This document shows, in pieces, positions 10,340 to 22,648 of a stretch of 64,000 bases of DNA (position 1 is its first letter; each line of letters begins with the position of its first letter). Below the pieces are notes generated by a model, which was not told the DNA's origin, searched no databases, and saw only the letters and a program-made list of their open reading frames with translations. The DNA is from Lantana camara (taxonomy: Eukaryota; Streptophyta; Magnoliopsida; Lamiales; Verbenaceae), in the NCBI GenBank assembly GCA_037501455.1, contig CM074862.1, forward strand, positions 87,381,501 to 87,445,500, read 5' to 3'. The position numbers were made by a program, and so were the translations under genes.

Positions 10340-12030
10340 TAACTAGCTTCACTTACTAAACTTAAAACCTATTGATGGAATGCTAGGAATTTAATCCAAA
10401 ATTTGCATCTCGAATTAAATACCTATTTATTCGAAATTAGCTTAATATTTAATGGGAATTTTCGAATTAACCGGAGAGTTGTCCGGTTCGACCTCACCAA
10501 CATATATGTTATCCAATTTTATTAGTCTTGATTAATGCAAGTACAACTTAAATGCATTTCAAACAAGCACATAAACAGATAACATGTCCTAGCATGATAC
10601 TAACATGTAATGATCATGGGTTCTACCTATCTTATGCGTGATATGTGGGAGCCACTCCACAATCACTAGTTCTAACATACTTGCCACATAAACAGTTCAA
10701 ATCACATAAGGGAAAGCGGTAACAAAATACGAGCCCTATCTCTATTACATTTAACAATTGAGATTTCCCTCCCTAACATTTTGAGGGGTCTTCACTTATG
10801 GCCTCCTTGTTACTTGAATGTGGTCCATCTTACTCCATGGGTGCATTGTCTCCAAAATGAAAATAAAACCTCACCACCTATCTCTACTCTCAAATTACAA
10901 TAAAAAGAAAAAGACATAAAGTAATAAGGCTCAATCTTCATATTGGCCCTAGACAATTACACGGGGCATACCCCGGCCTCAAAAACAGTAATATGGAAAG
11001 CCACATAATAAATCACATAACAGTACGCACATAAGTGAGGCTCCAACCTCATTTGAAAAACGCAACTATAGGGCTCCAACCCCAATTTAAACCATCCATG
11101 TGCATAAATTAAAACCATACATAGATCTAAAACCCATGATCACCTAACATACTTAAATTGCAAGAATTTAAATTTACCAATAAATTTAAAATTCCTTTAA
11201 CTTTAAGTTCGACTAACTCAAAGTAATCTGAAAAACAGTTCCTTGTTCAAGAATAATTTCAAAATCAAAAGCTAGAATCTGATAAAATTCAAGTTAATTC
11301 AAAAATTAACAATTTTATTAAAATCATTATTTCAAAAAATAATAATTAAACTTTTCCCGAAAAATTAAAATTGACTTTGATTCCCGAAATTCCCAAATTA
11401 TAATTTTATTTCAAAATTAAAATATTTTCAGTAAAAAAGATTTTTAAAATAATTTTAAAATAAAATTTGGGCCAAAAATACGAAAAATCGCATCGCGTCA
11501 CATCCGCCCGAAAGCGTGCGGGCGATCCCGCACAGCCCCGCGTAGACGCGTGCGGGCAGTCCCGCACAGGGGTGTGCGGGCGATCCCGCACAGGGCTGGG
11601 CGGACGCGTGCGGGCAGTCCCGCACAGGGGTGTGCGGGCGATCCCGCTCAGGGCTGGGCGGACACGTGCGGGCAGTCCCGCACAGGGGTGTGCGGGCGAT
11701 CCCGCACAGGCTGTTCCGGCCTCGTCCGGACCCGTCCGCGTGCGGCGACGACGTGCGACAAACTCGCTTGGTCCTCGTCGTCCCACACCGTTTTCCGTAC
11801 AAAATTTTTTAGAAAAATTTTCGTCTCGATTCGGGAATCAAAATCGCGATTTTAATAAATCTAAAATAAAACCCTTTTTTCAGAAAACGATTTTCTCAAT
11901 TTATCAGGAAACCTCTCAGTTTCAAAAGCTCAGATTACGATACAAATTCAAGAATACCTAACTGTAATTCAGATTCAAGAATTTCTCAAAATTCAGTTTA
12001 ATTGAGACGAATCAGAAACACGATTAACGA
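10340..12030 (-). other. Copia untranslated leader, unit 1
   Basis: This stretch between PBS and the repeated motifs has no coding frame of copia type. It is AT-rich apart from one GC-rich island (about 11490-11790). Short open frames across that island are low-complexity by-products of the tandem repeat. Homologous leader sequence occurs in the second unit (25100-26718) and in part at 31596-32460. Confidence 0.7.
11515..11712. repeat. GC-rich tandem hairpin array in copia leader
   Basis: Seven short inverted repeats of the type GTGCGGG-NNNN-CCCGCAC follow one another. The four-base loops are CGAT first and then alternate CAGT/CGAT, and one arm carries a mismatch (CCCGCTC near 11645). Together with a GGGCTGGGCGGAC linker they form a compound unit of about 59-60 bp, seen from 11549, 11608 and 11668. 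The array lies roughly 320-520 nt downstream of the PBS on the element's sense strand. The sister copy at 26272-26440 is also GC-rich at this position but lacks the repeats. Confidence 0.85.
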
Positions 12031-12046
12031 GGTGGCTCTGATACCA
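12031..12046 (-). other. Copia primer-binding site, unit 1
   Basis: The minus strand reads TGGTATCAGAGCCACC, complementary to the 3' end of initiator methionine tRNA and typical of Ty1/copia. It starts two bases inside the LTR boundary at 12049. This fixes the element's orientation as minus. Confidence 0.92.
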
Positions 12047-12048
12047 CT

Positions 12049-14333
12049 TGTTGGAAAACACGAATCAGAAAGCAGCGGAATTTAAAAATTTTTCCAACAA
12101 AAGGATCTTGAACTCGCAATCGTGTATCCAAATTCGTAAGGATAGAAAACTTACTTTTCTTTTATTCTTTCTTGAAGCGTTTCAAGCCACCCAAGAACGC
12201 TCTTCTCGCGGCTTGACAACCCGTCCCTCGAAAGTCTCTTTCTACTTCAGAATCCATTGTCGGGATAGCAATCCACACCAACCTAGATTCAATTCATGTT
12301 AGAGATGTTCTTAACAATATAACATAAAGAAAGAAACATGAAACGAGAAAAACAGGATTGAAACTCCCTTCGAAAACCAGTTTTGCGAAAGTAGAAAACT
12401 GCCAGTCACAAAACCCTCGTGAAAAAATTCATCCTTCAGGATATGGACGAACGGTTTTCGCCATCTTCTTTGGTTCGATTTTTTCATTCGCTTCACGTCG
12501 GGTTCAGAATCGTTTCACCATCCCTTCTGATCGTTTTGCTTAATCCCCACTTTTGGTAAAGCTCGAATCTTCAAAACTTCTAACTTGAAGCCTCTAGAGA
12601 TAGTCCACCAACTTGGCTACAATCTAACTAGTAAGGATGCTAGTTCTCTAGTTAGTGTTTAGGCTTAACCTAGGGTTTTATTTTATCTTGGAGAAAGGAA
12701 GGTGTTCAACACATGAACCAAGAATTGTCTATTAGCTCTAAATGGGAGCATGAGCTCCCCTATATATAAGAAAGGGGAGGGACGAAATTCCTAGTCCTTA
12801 ATGGGCTAGGATTTTGGTCTCTCTCTCTCCTATTACTTGATCATCAAGTAATTTTGACTTTGACTTTGAATTCTAATTCAAATCAACTTTCAAGAGAGCT
12901 AAAAATATCCAAACTATTTTTGGATAATTTTATACTTTATTTATTTAAAATAAATAACATATTTTATCTAATTAATTAATTCGTAATTAATTAACTAGAT
13001 TATTTTCTCCAAAATAAGACTTTCTTTTTAATTCAAAATTAAACCAAAGTCTATTAAATAATTAATCACATTAATTATTTAATACATAAATAAATATACA
13101 CATATATTTATACACGTGTGTGACACGTGTCACAATGACACGTGTCACTCACGTGAGCCACACGTGTGGTTTCACACGTGTGGAACCCTCTTGGCTTGAT
13201 TAACTCGTTTAATCATTTTAAAGCCTCAACTCATGTAACCAAGTTGTTGTGTGTGACCCTCTAGGTTCTCAATTCAATTAGCAGTGACCCTAATTAATTA
13301 ATTCACTAATTAATTAATCAGTCCACAGATTAAACGACCATAGTCTAGCAACAGGTGTTTAACCCCTAGCTGAATTGGAATGTTCGGATTCGACAGAACC
13401 TTTAAGTCATTGATTCATGTGAGATACAATCCTCCTACTTACTATCTCTCAACCATGATCTAGGGTAAGGGAATAATTAGAACCCTAATAATCTGGTCTT
13501 AAAGCTAAGTGCATTTCATATCCATTTGATCTCAATCCAAGAAACCCTTTTCTTGATGTCTTGATCTACTGCCTTGGCCAAGGACTCCATATGGCATATG
13601 AATGACTTACACAATAAGAGATCACCTTGCAAATGCAAGTGTAGGTCCTTTCTTGATTCTCATTCACTTTCATGAGTCACTTGTGCAGCCCCAGCATAAG
13701 CCTTGAATCAGTTGTCTAAGGCGACACCCTTTAAAGCTTATACCAAAGACTACAGAGTTATCTCACAAAGTAACATGGAACCTCAAGTCTAAGGATCAAT
13801 TAATCACATCAATGACTCGTGAGATATTTCCTAATCTGGAAGTTTCGATTTCCTGAAATAGAAACTTCCTTTCCCATTTAGGAATGTTCTCACACGGGGC
13901 ACCTCAGTGAACTTACTTATTAAAGTAAGCACCCTCATGTATCACGCACGTATCAACTATACACTTTGCACCTCCACGAAACAAGGTGGTCCTTCTTAAG
14001 GGCGTGATCCCACAAGCAAGCCTTAGAGGAGTCAGGTTGACACTCCCACTGTCTGTAGGACTCATCGGCTTGGAGTATTTTACTAATCATGACTTATGTG
14101 ATATAGGGCTCGTTTCATGAACCATTTCACCTAAATGGTAGAGTCCTAAAGTCATCAGGATTAGGGGAGTTCTCATACATGCGCACGTAATGGAAACACA
14201 CAAAACACGTATTGGCATATAAAGAAGTGTTTGCCTATAATCAATCGTATATTATTCAAAGATTGTCTGTGATACAAGAAAAGTCCCAAAGCAGATTACG
14301 TCGAATCGGCTTTCTAGGGCACTATTCCAAACA
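12049..14333 (-). repeat. Copia LTR 2 (shared middle LTR)
   Basis: It has the same length and ends as LTR 1. It differs from it at scattered single bases, for example the base after CTCTAAA near 12740. It is bordered on the left by a PBS (5' LTR role for unit 1) and on the right by a PPT and RNase H end (3' LTR role for unit 2). A shared LTR of this kind is the signature of recombination between elements. Confidence 0.92.
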
Positions 14334-14673
14334 ATCTCCCACTTGCCCGTAAAAGCCATTCAGGTATTCTAAGTCCCATTTTCTCAAGATGCACTTTGAA
14401 AGCCTATTGACTTTGGGCGTTTCCAAAGTGGATCAGCTATATTCTCTGCTGATGTGACCCTCTTGTTTACACATCTCTTAGGAAACACCTTTTCCTTATA
14501 AAGTGATTCGTAATCACGTGTTCAGTCTCTTGGTGAGGTCTTGGTTCTCTTACTTGAGCAACCATCCTTTTTATCATACAATATGATCAAGGAGTTGTTT
14601 CATGCTAGGAACTTCATCTAACCAGTTAGATGGAGTTTCTTACCCAAACACTTAACTTAGCGTTATATAATAC
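14334..14673 (-). pseudogene. pol: Copia RNase H end and PPT, unit 2 (fragment)
   Basis: This repeats 6563-6902 with only a handful of mismatches and contains the end of the RNase H frame and the PPT. It stops abruptly at TATAATAC, where LARD1 LTR sequence begins. In unit 1 the same stretch continues GACTAAG, so the next part of pol is missing here. Confidence 0.85.
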
Positions 14674-16418
14674 ACTAACACCCCTTCGTACTTAACAAAT
14701 AGCGTAAATTCATCACATCGGGATTCAAATTGTAAATCGAAACATTCATACATATCACAATCCATTCAACACATGTTTTCATATACGATTGGAATACATC
14801 TCGATCAACAAACCAACAATAACCAATTTATTTGCACTTAAAACAATTAATTCAAATAATCACAATTACGCAAAATAATTCGTAATAAATAGATCGAGTG
14901 TCCGATTAACGAACGGAAGGTGGCGTTGAACTCACCACAACGAGACGAATATTCTGACCAAACGCCGCCGGAACGCCACCGCTGTAGATGCCGGAATTTG
15001 GCCGGACCGCCGCCGGGCCGCCGCCGAAGGTCGCCGGAAAAATCCCGAAAAATCATTCCTGAATGAAGTCTTCGTGCCCTTTCCGAATCCTCAATCAATT
15101 TCTGGAAATTCCAAGCCGATTGTCGTAGATCTGAAATCTAAGAGCACGAAAACCCTAAATCTTCAAACTCAAATTACTTCCAAACCAGTGAACCAAAATA
15201 CGATCCGAAAGAGGTGTTGTCTTACCCATGACGAGCTCTTCGAAAGCCCGAAGGTAGCTTTCCAGAAAAATCCTCGGAGCTAGTGCCGTCGTTGCACCGC
15301 CACTTTGCCGCCACCGATCCGCCACCAAACCAACGAATCTGGAGTCGCCTGATGACAGGTCACTAGTTCTCGTCGTTCCGAACAACTTTCGTGAAGAGCC
15401 CGAGACCAAAAGATGGCCGGAAAAGGCCCCCGTTGGCCGCCGAAGTTTCTGCCGCTGCTGCTACAGTAACTCGCGTCGCCCCCGCGAGCTTTGGGCGGCG
15501 CGTGCGGCGTCGTCTCTATTCCGATGGCCGTGCCTCCAACGTCAAACGAAGCGGCTGGAAGTCCTCTGTCTGGGCATGGGGTTCGTGCATCAAGGAGGTG
15601 GCCGAAAAACGCCGCGAAACGCCGGCGAAGTGGCGGCGGTCTGATAGCTCCGCCGCTGCCACTGAAATCCGGCCATAACTCCGCCACTGTTCGTCGTTAG
15701 GCTGTGAAATTGGTACTCTTGCGCACGTCTCGCCGAGATAATCGAGATGGACTATTCGTTTGTTGAATTCCGTCGAGAAACGATCGAGTTATGGGCTCAT
15801 AACCGAAGCCGCGATAGTAACCCGCGGGAGAGAGAAAGTGGGAGAGGAGAGAGAGAGAGAGAAAAAGGGATTGGGAGAAATGTCTCTTGTGCACAAGCTA
15901 TATATAACTGGGTATCGTTATCGCGTAGCAAGGATAAATATCGCGTACAATTAATCGTAAATAAAATTGGTAAAGTTACGAATAAACATTCAAGCTCCGA
16001 ATTAATTTTACAAATTAAAATGAAAGAGATAGATTTACCAATTAGAGTTTAATTCAATTTAATTTTAGAAACCTTTCCTACAATTTAACGACACTTCGTA
16101 AACACATGATTGACAATTAATCTCAAGGAATTCAAGTAAACCGAAATTAAACAAGTTAAGTAACATGATGGATTTAAAAATCACTTGACAATTATTTCAT
16201 GGAATAAATTTGAATTAAATCAAATTAGGTAGTTAGGGTTAAATATGCGCGTAATTAATCAAGTTGACAATAATCTTAGAATAATTCGAATGAACACATA
16301 TTAAATTGGATTTACATTAAATCACATAATTCAAGAACTCTTAAATTAAACACACATAAGTGTAGAGACTTACTTGTTGATGTCGTAAGAACGCCCTTCG
16401 AGAAAATGGGGCGTCACA
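14674..16418 (-). repeat. Remnant of LARD1 3' LTR
   Basis: It matches 20906-22648 almost base for base, including the GC-rich block, the TATA box at 15898-15907 and the GGGGCGTCACA end. The first 2.26 kb of the LTR (equivalent to 18649-20905) are absent. The junction shares TAC with both partners. Confidence 0.88.
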
Positions 16419-18648
16419 ACCTTCCCCCCTTAAGAGAACCTGGTCCCCAGGTTCCACTGGAAAAATGTAGATCCTCGAGTTGTAGTGCTCCAACCCTTCT
16501 CCGGAACTCACGTAAGATCATAACTCAAATGGTGAGGCTTACTCCGGTCATCTACACTGAACCTCCTTTAGGATGTCTTGTTATCGTCGAGGTCCGTGCG
16601 AGTACTTGATCCGTTAGTTGTTTCGAACTCGGTCGGTCATTCCCATGATCGGATAGCTGCAACTGCACCCAACCTCGATGTCGTCTCAGATGCACCACTT
16701 GCTACCCGTAGTCAGATCAGCGCGTAACGCAACCACAACAAACAAGAGAGAATCCCATCTCTCAACACGTAAGTGAGAGAGCCCCGTCCCTCAGCACCAA
16801 CAGGAGAGAGAACCCCGTCTCTCGAGCACACATAAAAGAGAGAACCCCATCTCTCAAGCACATAATTGAGAGAACCCCGTCTCTCAACCTAAGTCGGGCA
16901 GATTCCAACATCTCCCAACATTCTAGTTTGAGAAAATCCAGCATTTCTCAAACACCTAGATTCAAGAGAATCCGGCATCTCCGAATATCTAAGTACAAGA
17001 GAATCCAACATCTCTCGCGCGCAAAACTTAGAAAGATTCCAACATCTTTCTACCACATAAATAGAGAGAATCCTACAACTCTCCAACAAGTAAAAAGAGG
17101 GAACCTAAGGTCTCTCTTACACATAAATCCACTGATTAGTTATTCATACATTCACACATCAGTAACACTTGACGAAAAGTATGCGATGCATGTTTGGTGT
17201 ACCTTATACAACTGATATCGGTGTCCCTTGAGCGCAGTTTCAACGCTCATACCTCAACTCAAGGGGGATATCGCGATGGAATCCCTATAAAACAAGGTTA
17301 CAGTATGTATGTATGTTATATGAGAAGTTAGTGGACAATCAAGAGAGTTTTAAATCACATAGGCATGAATAGTTCACATAAGTACATAACTCATTCATCA
17401 TCTCAGCAACGGTTCATATCGAGTAGGAATTTCAAGTTACAATTACTAGATCAGGTATCCATGTATGCAAATGCCATGAATGCTTGGCGTACCGTTAACC
17501 GAAGCGTAACAATCTTTACAAGAAAGTCGAGATGAAGCAGTAGGAGTTGATTAAGCCGGTAATGATGCAACCTTCGTCATCTGAACTTCTTTGTCTTGAG
17601 TCTTCTCATAAGTGGTAACTCAGCAAAGCTCGTTTATCACCAAACCCCTTACTAGACCGTAATCCTTGCTCAACTAGAATCATCCTCAGTTTCTCCCAAG
17701 AATTCTCATTTATGTGTTAAATCTTAGTCTGCTCATCTTCAAGGAGTTGTCCATGATTCATTTGTCAATTAGATATTTACCTCAGAGTTTCGTTGGATGA
17801 TCGTGGTGCTAAGTACTTCCCAAAGCAATCCATGGTATATAATTCTAAAACTTGAATAAAGTCTTTCAGCATCTAAGTGTTATATTCCCGCATCAACAAT
17901 GTCTTCCATCTCATCTTAGAGAAACACCCAAAGAGCTAACAACCAATCTTGTCTTGTCGTTCGTTAACTCTAAATGGCACCAAAACCTTCAACACTCACC
18001 GATGGTTTGTAGCTCGTTGCTTAAGTAACATGTTTACCTATCCACATCCCTTGAACTTGATCGGATCGTATTTGATCGGATTCTTCTACATTAACTCGTT
18101 TCCATCAATAAGGTGACTACTTCCAAATAAACGAATCATCAAGGTGAAAATTCATCAAACTCCATCTTTCAATTGACTTTAAGATAGTAAGTCAACATAG
18201 CAAATCTCAGTCCTTCAACTCTGAACCTTTTCATGACCATTGATCTTGGTAAAGAATCCTTTCATCTTCGAATTATGGCGTGTTTCCGTTGTAGTACCAA
18301 TAGGTAGTGTTGACGGAGGGAAATCTTAGTGTTGACTCATAGGGTACCCTGAAATTCGAACACTAAATTCGATGCATGGGAGTTCAAGTGCAAATAAAAT
18401 ATAACACGTATATCACGTAAATGCAACAATTAGTTGTAATTTATAAAGCACATAAAATAAGATGTGGCATAATCAAAGTCACAATGTGCACACAATCATA
18501 TAATCACAAAACAATTCATGCTGAAGGGTCAAAATATCAAGTCAAATAAATGCAATGCGCAGTTATTCCTATACCGTACGACCTAGACAGACTCAACACG
18601 ACTCAAGAGCTCGGTTTTGCAACCTAGAGCTCTGATACCACTTAAGGA
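16419..18648 (-). other. LARD1 internal region, non-coding
   Basis: At the left edge the minus strand carries the PPT (TTAAGGGGGGAAGGT). At the right edge, 18628-18640, it carries a TGGTATCAGAGCTC primer-binding site of tRNA-iMet type, eight bases from the LTR. No reading frame resembles gag, protease, RT or integrase. The main internal landmark is the hairpin-repeat array at 16745-17125. The copy in LARD2 (48332-50622) is collinear, so the organisation is that of the family and not of a chance deletion. Confidence 0.85.
16745..17125. repeat. Twelve-unit hairpin repeat array in LARD1
   Basis: Twelve degenerate units of about 33 bp each hold an inverted repeat with a 6-8 base loop. Examples are TTGAGAGA-N6-TCTCTCAA, TTGAGAAA-N8-TTTCTCAA and TAGAAAGAT-N6-ATCTTTCTA. 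Arms differ between units but stay complementary. Short open frames on either strand here only reflect the repeat. The array lies 330-700 bp from the PPT, at the 3' end of the putative RNA. Confidence 0.85.
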
Positions 18649-21600
18649 TGTAACACCCCAAACGGAGGATGCCACATCCCCCGCACTATGACCCAGACCC
18701 AGAACATGAAATGGAAATCCATGCCCGAATCCGAATCAGAGCGAACGGGAGACCAACTCACACACTAGGCTAGGCGGATCTAACTTGACAAAAACTCAGA
18801 GTGCGGAAGCAATTAAAACCAACAACAATAGATAGCGGAAGCATTTAAAACAAAACATGCAAAGCAGGTGACGGGTTCAACTAGCATAGATACCTAATCC
18901 CGAATATCGACATACATAATCCAGCATAATAAACAACATAAATATCATCAATATCTAGTAACAACCAAATACTATCTTACTAACCCCACACGGGTTGAAG
19001 TCTAAATAGAACATAAACATAATCTGCAAATGTGAAACATAAATACATAAAATAAGTAGAGTATGCGACAAATGCATCCTAATACCTACTAGACTGACAA
19101 GTGTGACTCAGAAGACTCACTTCCGCCTAGCTCAAGCCAAAAGGACCTGCAACTAAAAGATAAAATGAGGTGTCAGTCAACTGACTGAGTGAGGGGGGCT
19201 AACGCACACCCACAATATATATATAGAGCACAGCACATATCATAAGGGTGGACTCATGAACCGGGATTAGGGTTTTGCACGCTAAAACAGTTGAAATACC
19301 CAAAATAGTATAAGTTTGGAAAACCATTTAGAGAAGCCTATCCCGTTTCACAAATCCCATATATTCATAACATATACCCGGCGAGTACGGGCTTCCAACC
19401 TTTACTCCTCATAACTGAACAGAACATAAAGCAGAATCAATCCATCCTCTACTCCAATGATGGAAGAGCCACGCGTTGGCCCTAACCATCAATAACATAC
19501 ATACAAACCCTCAAGGGGTAGCGAACCCACAAGAGTCCTCCCCGGCTGTACACCGAAGGCTCAAGATATCACGCCTCCCTCATCGCCCTAAGGTCGCGCA
19601 ATGATGTCTCAAATGGAACTAGCACAGTGGCTTATCCGACGGCCCTATGCCGTGCCGGTCTCCACTCGTACCATCTCCTGGATCCACATAACATAACATA
19701 CATACATATGCCAATATTTCATGGCAACTCGCTACAGAATCATAATATATTAGAGTTTTCCAAAATAGCTTACATATGCCTTAATACTTAATTTTTCTTC
19801 AGAACCAAGGATGGTCCACAAGGTCATAATCATATCATATCCAACACATATCTAATCATACATAGTATATAACCGCATGCAAGGATTGAAATCATCATTT
19901 TAAGGCCATAGGTCACTTAACTATACAAAATCCTAAACCTCACCTCGTGAAAGTAGAGTCTGAGAGTGTGAAGGGCCAAACACTCTAAACCTCGGGCCCA
20001 CCGGCACCACCAAACTCTGTGACAAGACATACAGAAGCCCAAACTTAGACTCTATATGAACCAAACAAGACGCACGGCGTTGCTCAACATGATCGTGGCT
20101 ATGCATAAGTGTTCATGTTGTGCTTGGATAAGGTGTCGTGGTCATTCAAGGCATATCAATGCTCAATAAGGTCATATTTACAAGCAACCATCACCTAATT
20201 CCATATCCAAAGATGCACAATCAATTTAGGAAGTCAATGTATTCACAAAATGCATATTAAATCATCCAATGTCACAGGGTTCAATTATAATATTAGAATT
20301 AAGCATCAAGTTCATGTCGAGTTATAAAGTGCATAAGTAAGAGCAACTTGATCGTATAAACATACAAAGTTGTTGTGCGTAGATGGCATGCTTGATACAA
20401 ATAAATAGTACATTTAATTCACTTAAGATCATACTTTACAACTTCACAACATGTTTGGTACACAAGCTCAAATCACATTCGTAGTTTCATAAATATTACA
20501 CTTACATCCCCTAAGTTATTTATAAAAGTTTAGAATTATTACACATACATCCCCTTAGTTGATTACTAAGCATAATTGTTCGTTTAAAGTGTTTATATAG
20601 TTATTCCACTAGGAATTAATTACTTACAAACATGACAATTATCAATTTATCGTAATTCATAATATACCATTTTCAAGTAGTAAGAGTAAATCAAGATATT
20701 ACAATTCTAACTCTTATCATGCATAAAGTCTCAAGTTGTTCGAGCATCCTTCATGTATCTAAATTTAGTATTGGAAACACAATTTACAACAAACATAACA
20801 TTGAGAACGTCTCAAATTCATATAGAGAAATCACAACATGTTCGTTCTTCTAAAATATCATTCAAGTTCATTTAGTCACATAAAAGATTAGTTTCTAGAT
20901 ATTACACTAACACCCCTTCGTACTTAACAAATAGCGTAAATTCATCACATCGGGATTCAAATTGTAAATCGAAACATTCATACATATCACAATCCATTCA
21001 ACACATGTTTTCATATACGATTGGAATACATCTCGATCAACAAACCATCAATAACCAATTTATTTGCACTTAAAACAATTAATTCAAATAATCACAATTA
21101 CGCAAAATAATTCGTAATAAATAGATCGAGTGTCCGATTAATGAACGGAAGGTGGCGTTGAACTCACCATAACGAGACGAACATTCTGACCAAACGCCGC
21201 CGGAACGCCACCACTGTAGCTGCCGGAATTTGGCCGGACCGCCGCCGGGCCGCCGCCGAAGGTCGCCGGAAAAATCCTGAAAAATCATTCCAGAATGAAG
21301 TCTTCGTGCCCGTTCCGAATCCTCAATCAATTTCTGGAAATTCCAAGCCGATTGTCGTAGATCTGAAATCTAAGAGCACGAAAACCCTAAATCTTCAAAC
21401 TCAAATTACTTCCAAACCGGTGAACCAAAATACGTTCTGAAAGAGGTGTTGTCTTACCCATGACTAGCTCTTCGAAAGCCCTAAGGTAGCTCTCCGAAAA
21501 AATCCTCGGAGCTAGTGCTGCCGTTGCACCGTCACTTTGCCGCCACCGATCCGCCACCAAACCACCGAATCTGGAGTCGCCTGATGACAGGTCACTAGTT

Positions 21601-22648
21601 CTCGTCGTTCCGAACAACTTTCGTGAAGAGCCCGAGCCAAAAGATGGCCGAAAAAGGCCCCCGTTGGCCGCCGAAGTTTCTGCCGCTGCTGCTACAGTAA
21701 CTCGCGCCGCCCCCGCAAGCTTTGGGCGGCGCGTGCGGCGTCTTCTCTATTCCGATGGCCGTGCCTCCGACGTCAAACGAAGCGGCTGGAAGTCCTCTGT
21801 ATGGGCATGGGGCGCGTGCATCAAGGAGGTGGCCGGAAAATGCCGAGAAACGCCGGCGAAGTGGCGGCGGTCTGACAGCTCCGCCGCTGCCACTGAAATC
21901 CGGCCATAACTCCGCCACCGTTCGTCGTTAGGCTGTGAAATTGGTACTCTTGCGCACGTCTCACCGAGATAATCGAAATGGACTATTCGTTTGTTGAATT
22001 CCGTCGAGAAACGATCGAGTTATGGGCTCGTAACCGAAGCCGCGATAGTAACCCGCGGGAGAGAGAAAGTGGGAGAGGAGAGAGAGAGAGAGAAAAAGGG
22101 ATTGGGAGAAATGTCTCTTGTGCACAAGCTATATATAACCGGGTATACTTATCGCGTAGCAAGGATAAATATCGCGTACAATTAATCGTAAATAAAATTG
22201 GTAAAGTTACGAATAAACATTCAAGCTCCGAATTAATTTTACAAATTAAAATGAAAGAGATAGATTTACCAATTAGAGTTTAATTCAATTTAATTTTAGA
22301 AACCTTTCCTACAATTTAACGACACTTCGTAAACAGATGATTGACAATTAATCTCAAGGAATTCAAGTAAACCGAAATTAAACAAGTTAAGTAACATGAT
22401 GGATTTAAAATCACTTGACAATTATTTCATGGAATAAATTTGAATTAAATCAAATTAGGTAGTTAGGGTTAAATATGCGCGTAATTAATCAAGTTGACAA
22501 TAATCTTAGAATAATTCGAATGAACACATATTAAATTGGATTTACATTAAATCACATAATTCAAGAACTCTTAAATTAAACACACATAAGTGTAGAGACT
22601 TACTTGTTGATGTCGTAAGAACGCCCTTCGAGAAAATGGGGCGTCACA
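18649..22648 (-). repeat. LARD1 5' LTR, full length (4.0 kb)
   Basis: On the minus strand it opens TGTGACGCCCCATTTTC and ends GGGGTGTTACA, then an 8-bp spacer and the PBS. A minus-sense TATA box lies only about 510 bp inside, so U3 is short and R-U5 is about 3.5 kb. A GC-rich block rich in GCCGGAA-type motifs (about 21150-21930) lies just downstream of the promoter. One unit of a 54-bp sequence found in triplicate in LARD2 is present at about 18866. Confidence 0.88.
22129..22139 (-). promoter_or_regulatory. LARD1 LTR TATA box
   Basis: The minus strand reads GTTATATATAGC followed at once by the perfect 12-bp palindrome CTTGTGCACAAG and then a CT-rich leader. The same arrangement is at 15886-15907. 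In LARD2 the box is TATATAGC (about 47893-47902 and 54282-54291). Confidence 0.65.

Larger units (their letters stand above)
14674..22648 (-). mobile_element. LARD1: non-coding LTR element, 3' LTR truncated
   Basis: A minus-sense element with a full 4.0-kb 5' LTR on the right, a 2.2-kb internal region without gag or pol, and a 1.7-kb remnant of the 3' LTR on the left. The LTR ends are TGTAACACCCC and GGGGCGTCACA, an inverted repeat of the chromovirus/Tekay style. Long LTRs with a short non-coding centre define large retrotransposon derivatives (LARDs), which depend on proteins made elsewhere. The left end was lost in a deletion that also took about 955 bp of the host copia. Confidence 0.85.

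Noticed and set aside
11406..11961. Several overlapping open frames of 100-160 codons on both strands with RSRTGVCGR/RDRPHTPV repeats
   Set aside because: They are by-products of the GC-rich tandem hairpin repeat, open in several frames at once, with no homology to any protein.
12049..14333. Middle copia LTR as an independent solo LTR insertion
   Set aside because: It is bordered by a PBS on one side and PPT with pol sequence on the other and lacks a duplication, so it is a shared LTR within an array.
16745..17125. Regular short repeats resembling a CRISPR array
   Set aside because: Units are degenerate, contiguous hairpins without unique spacers, and the genome is a plant nuclear genome.
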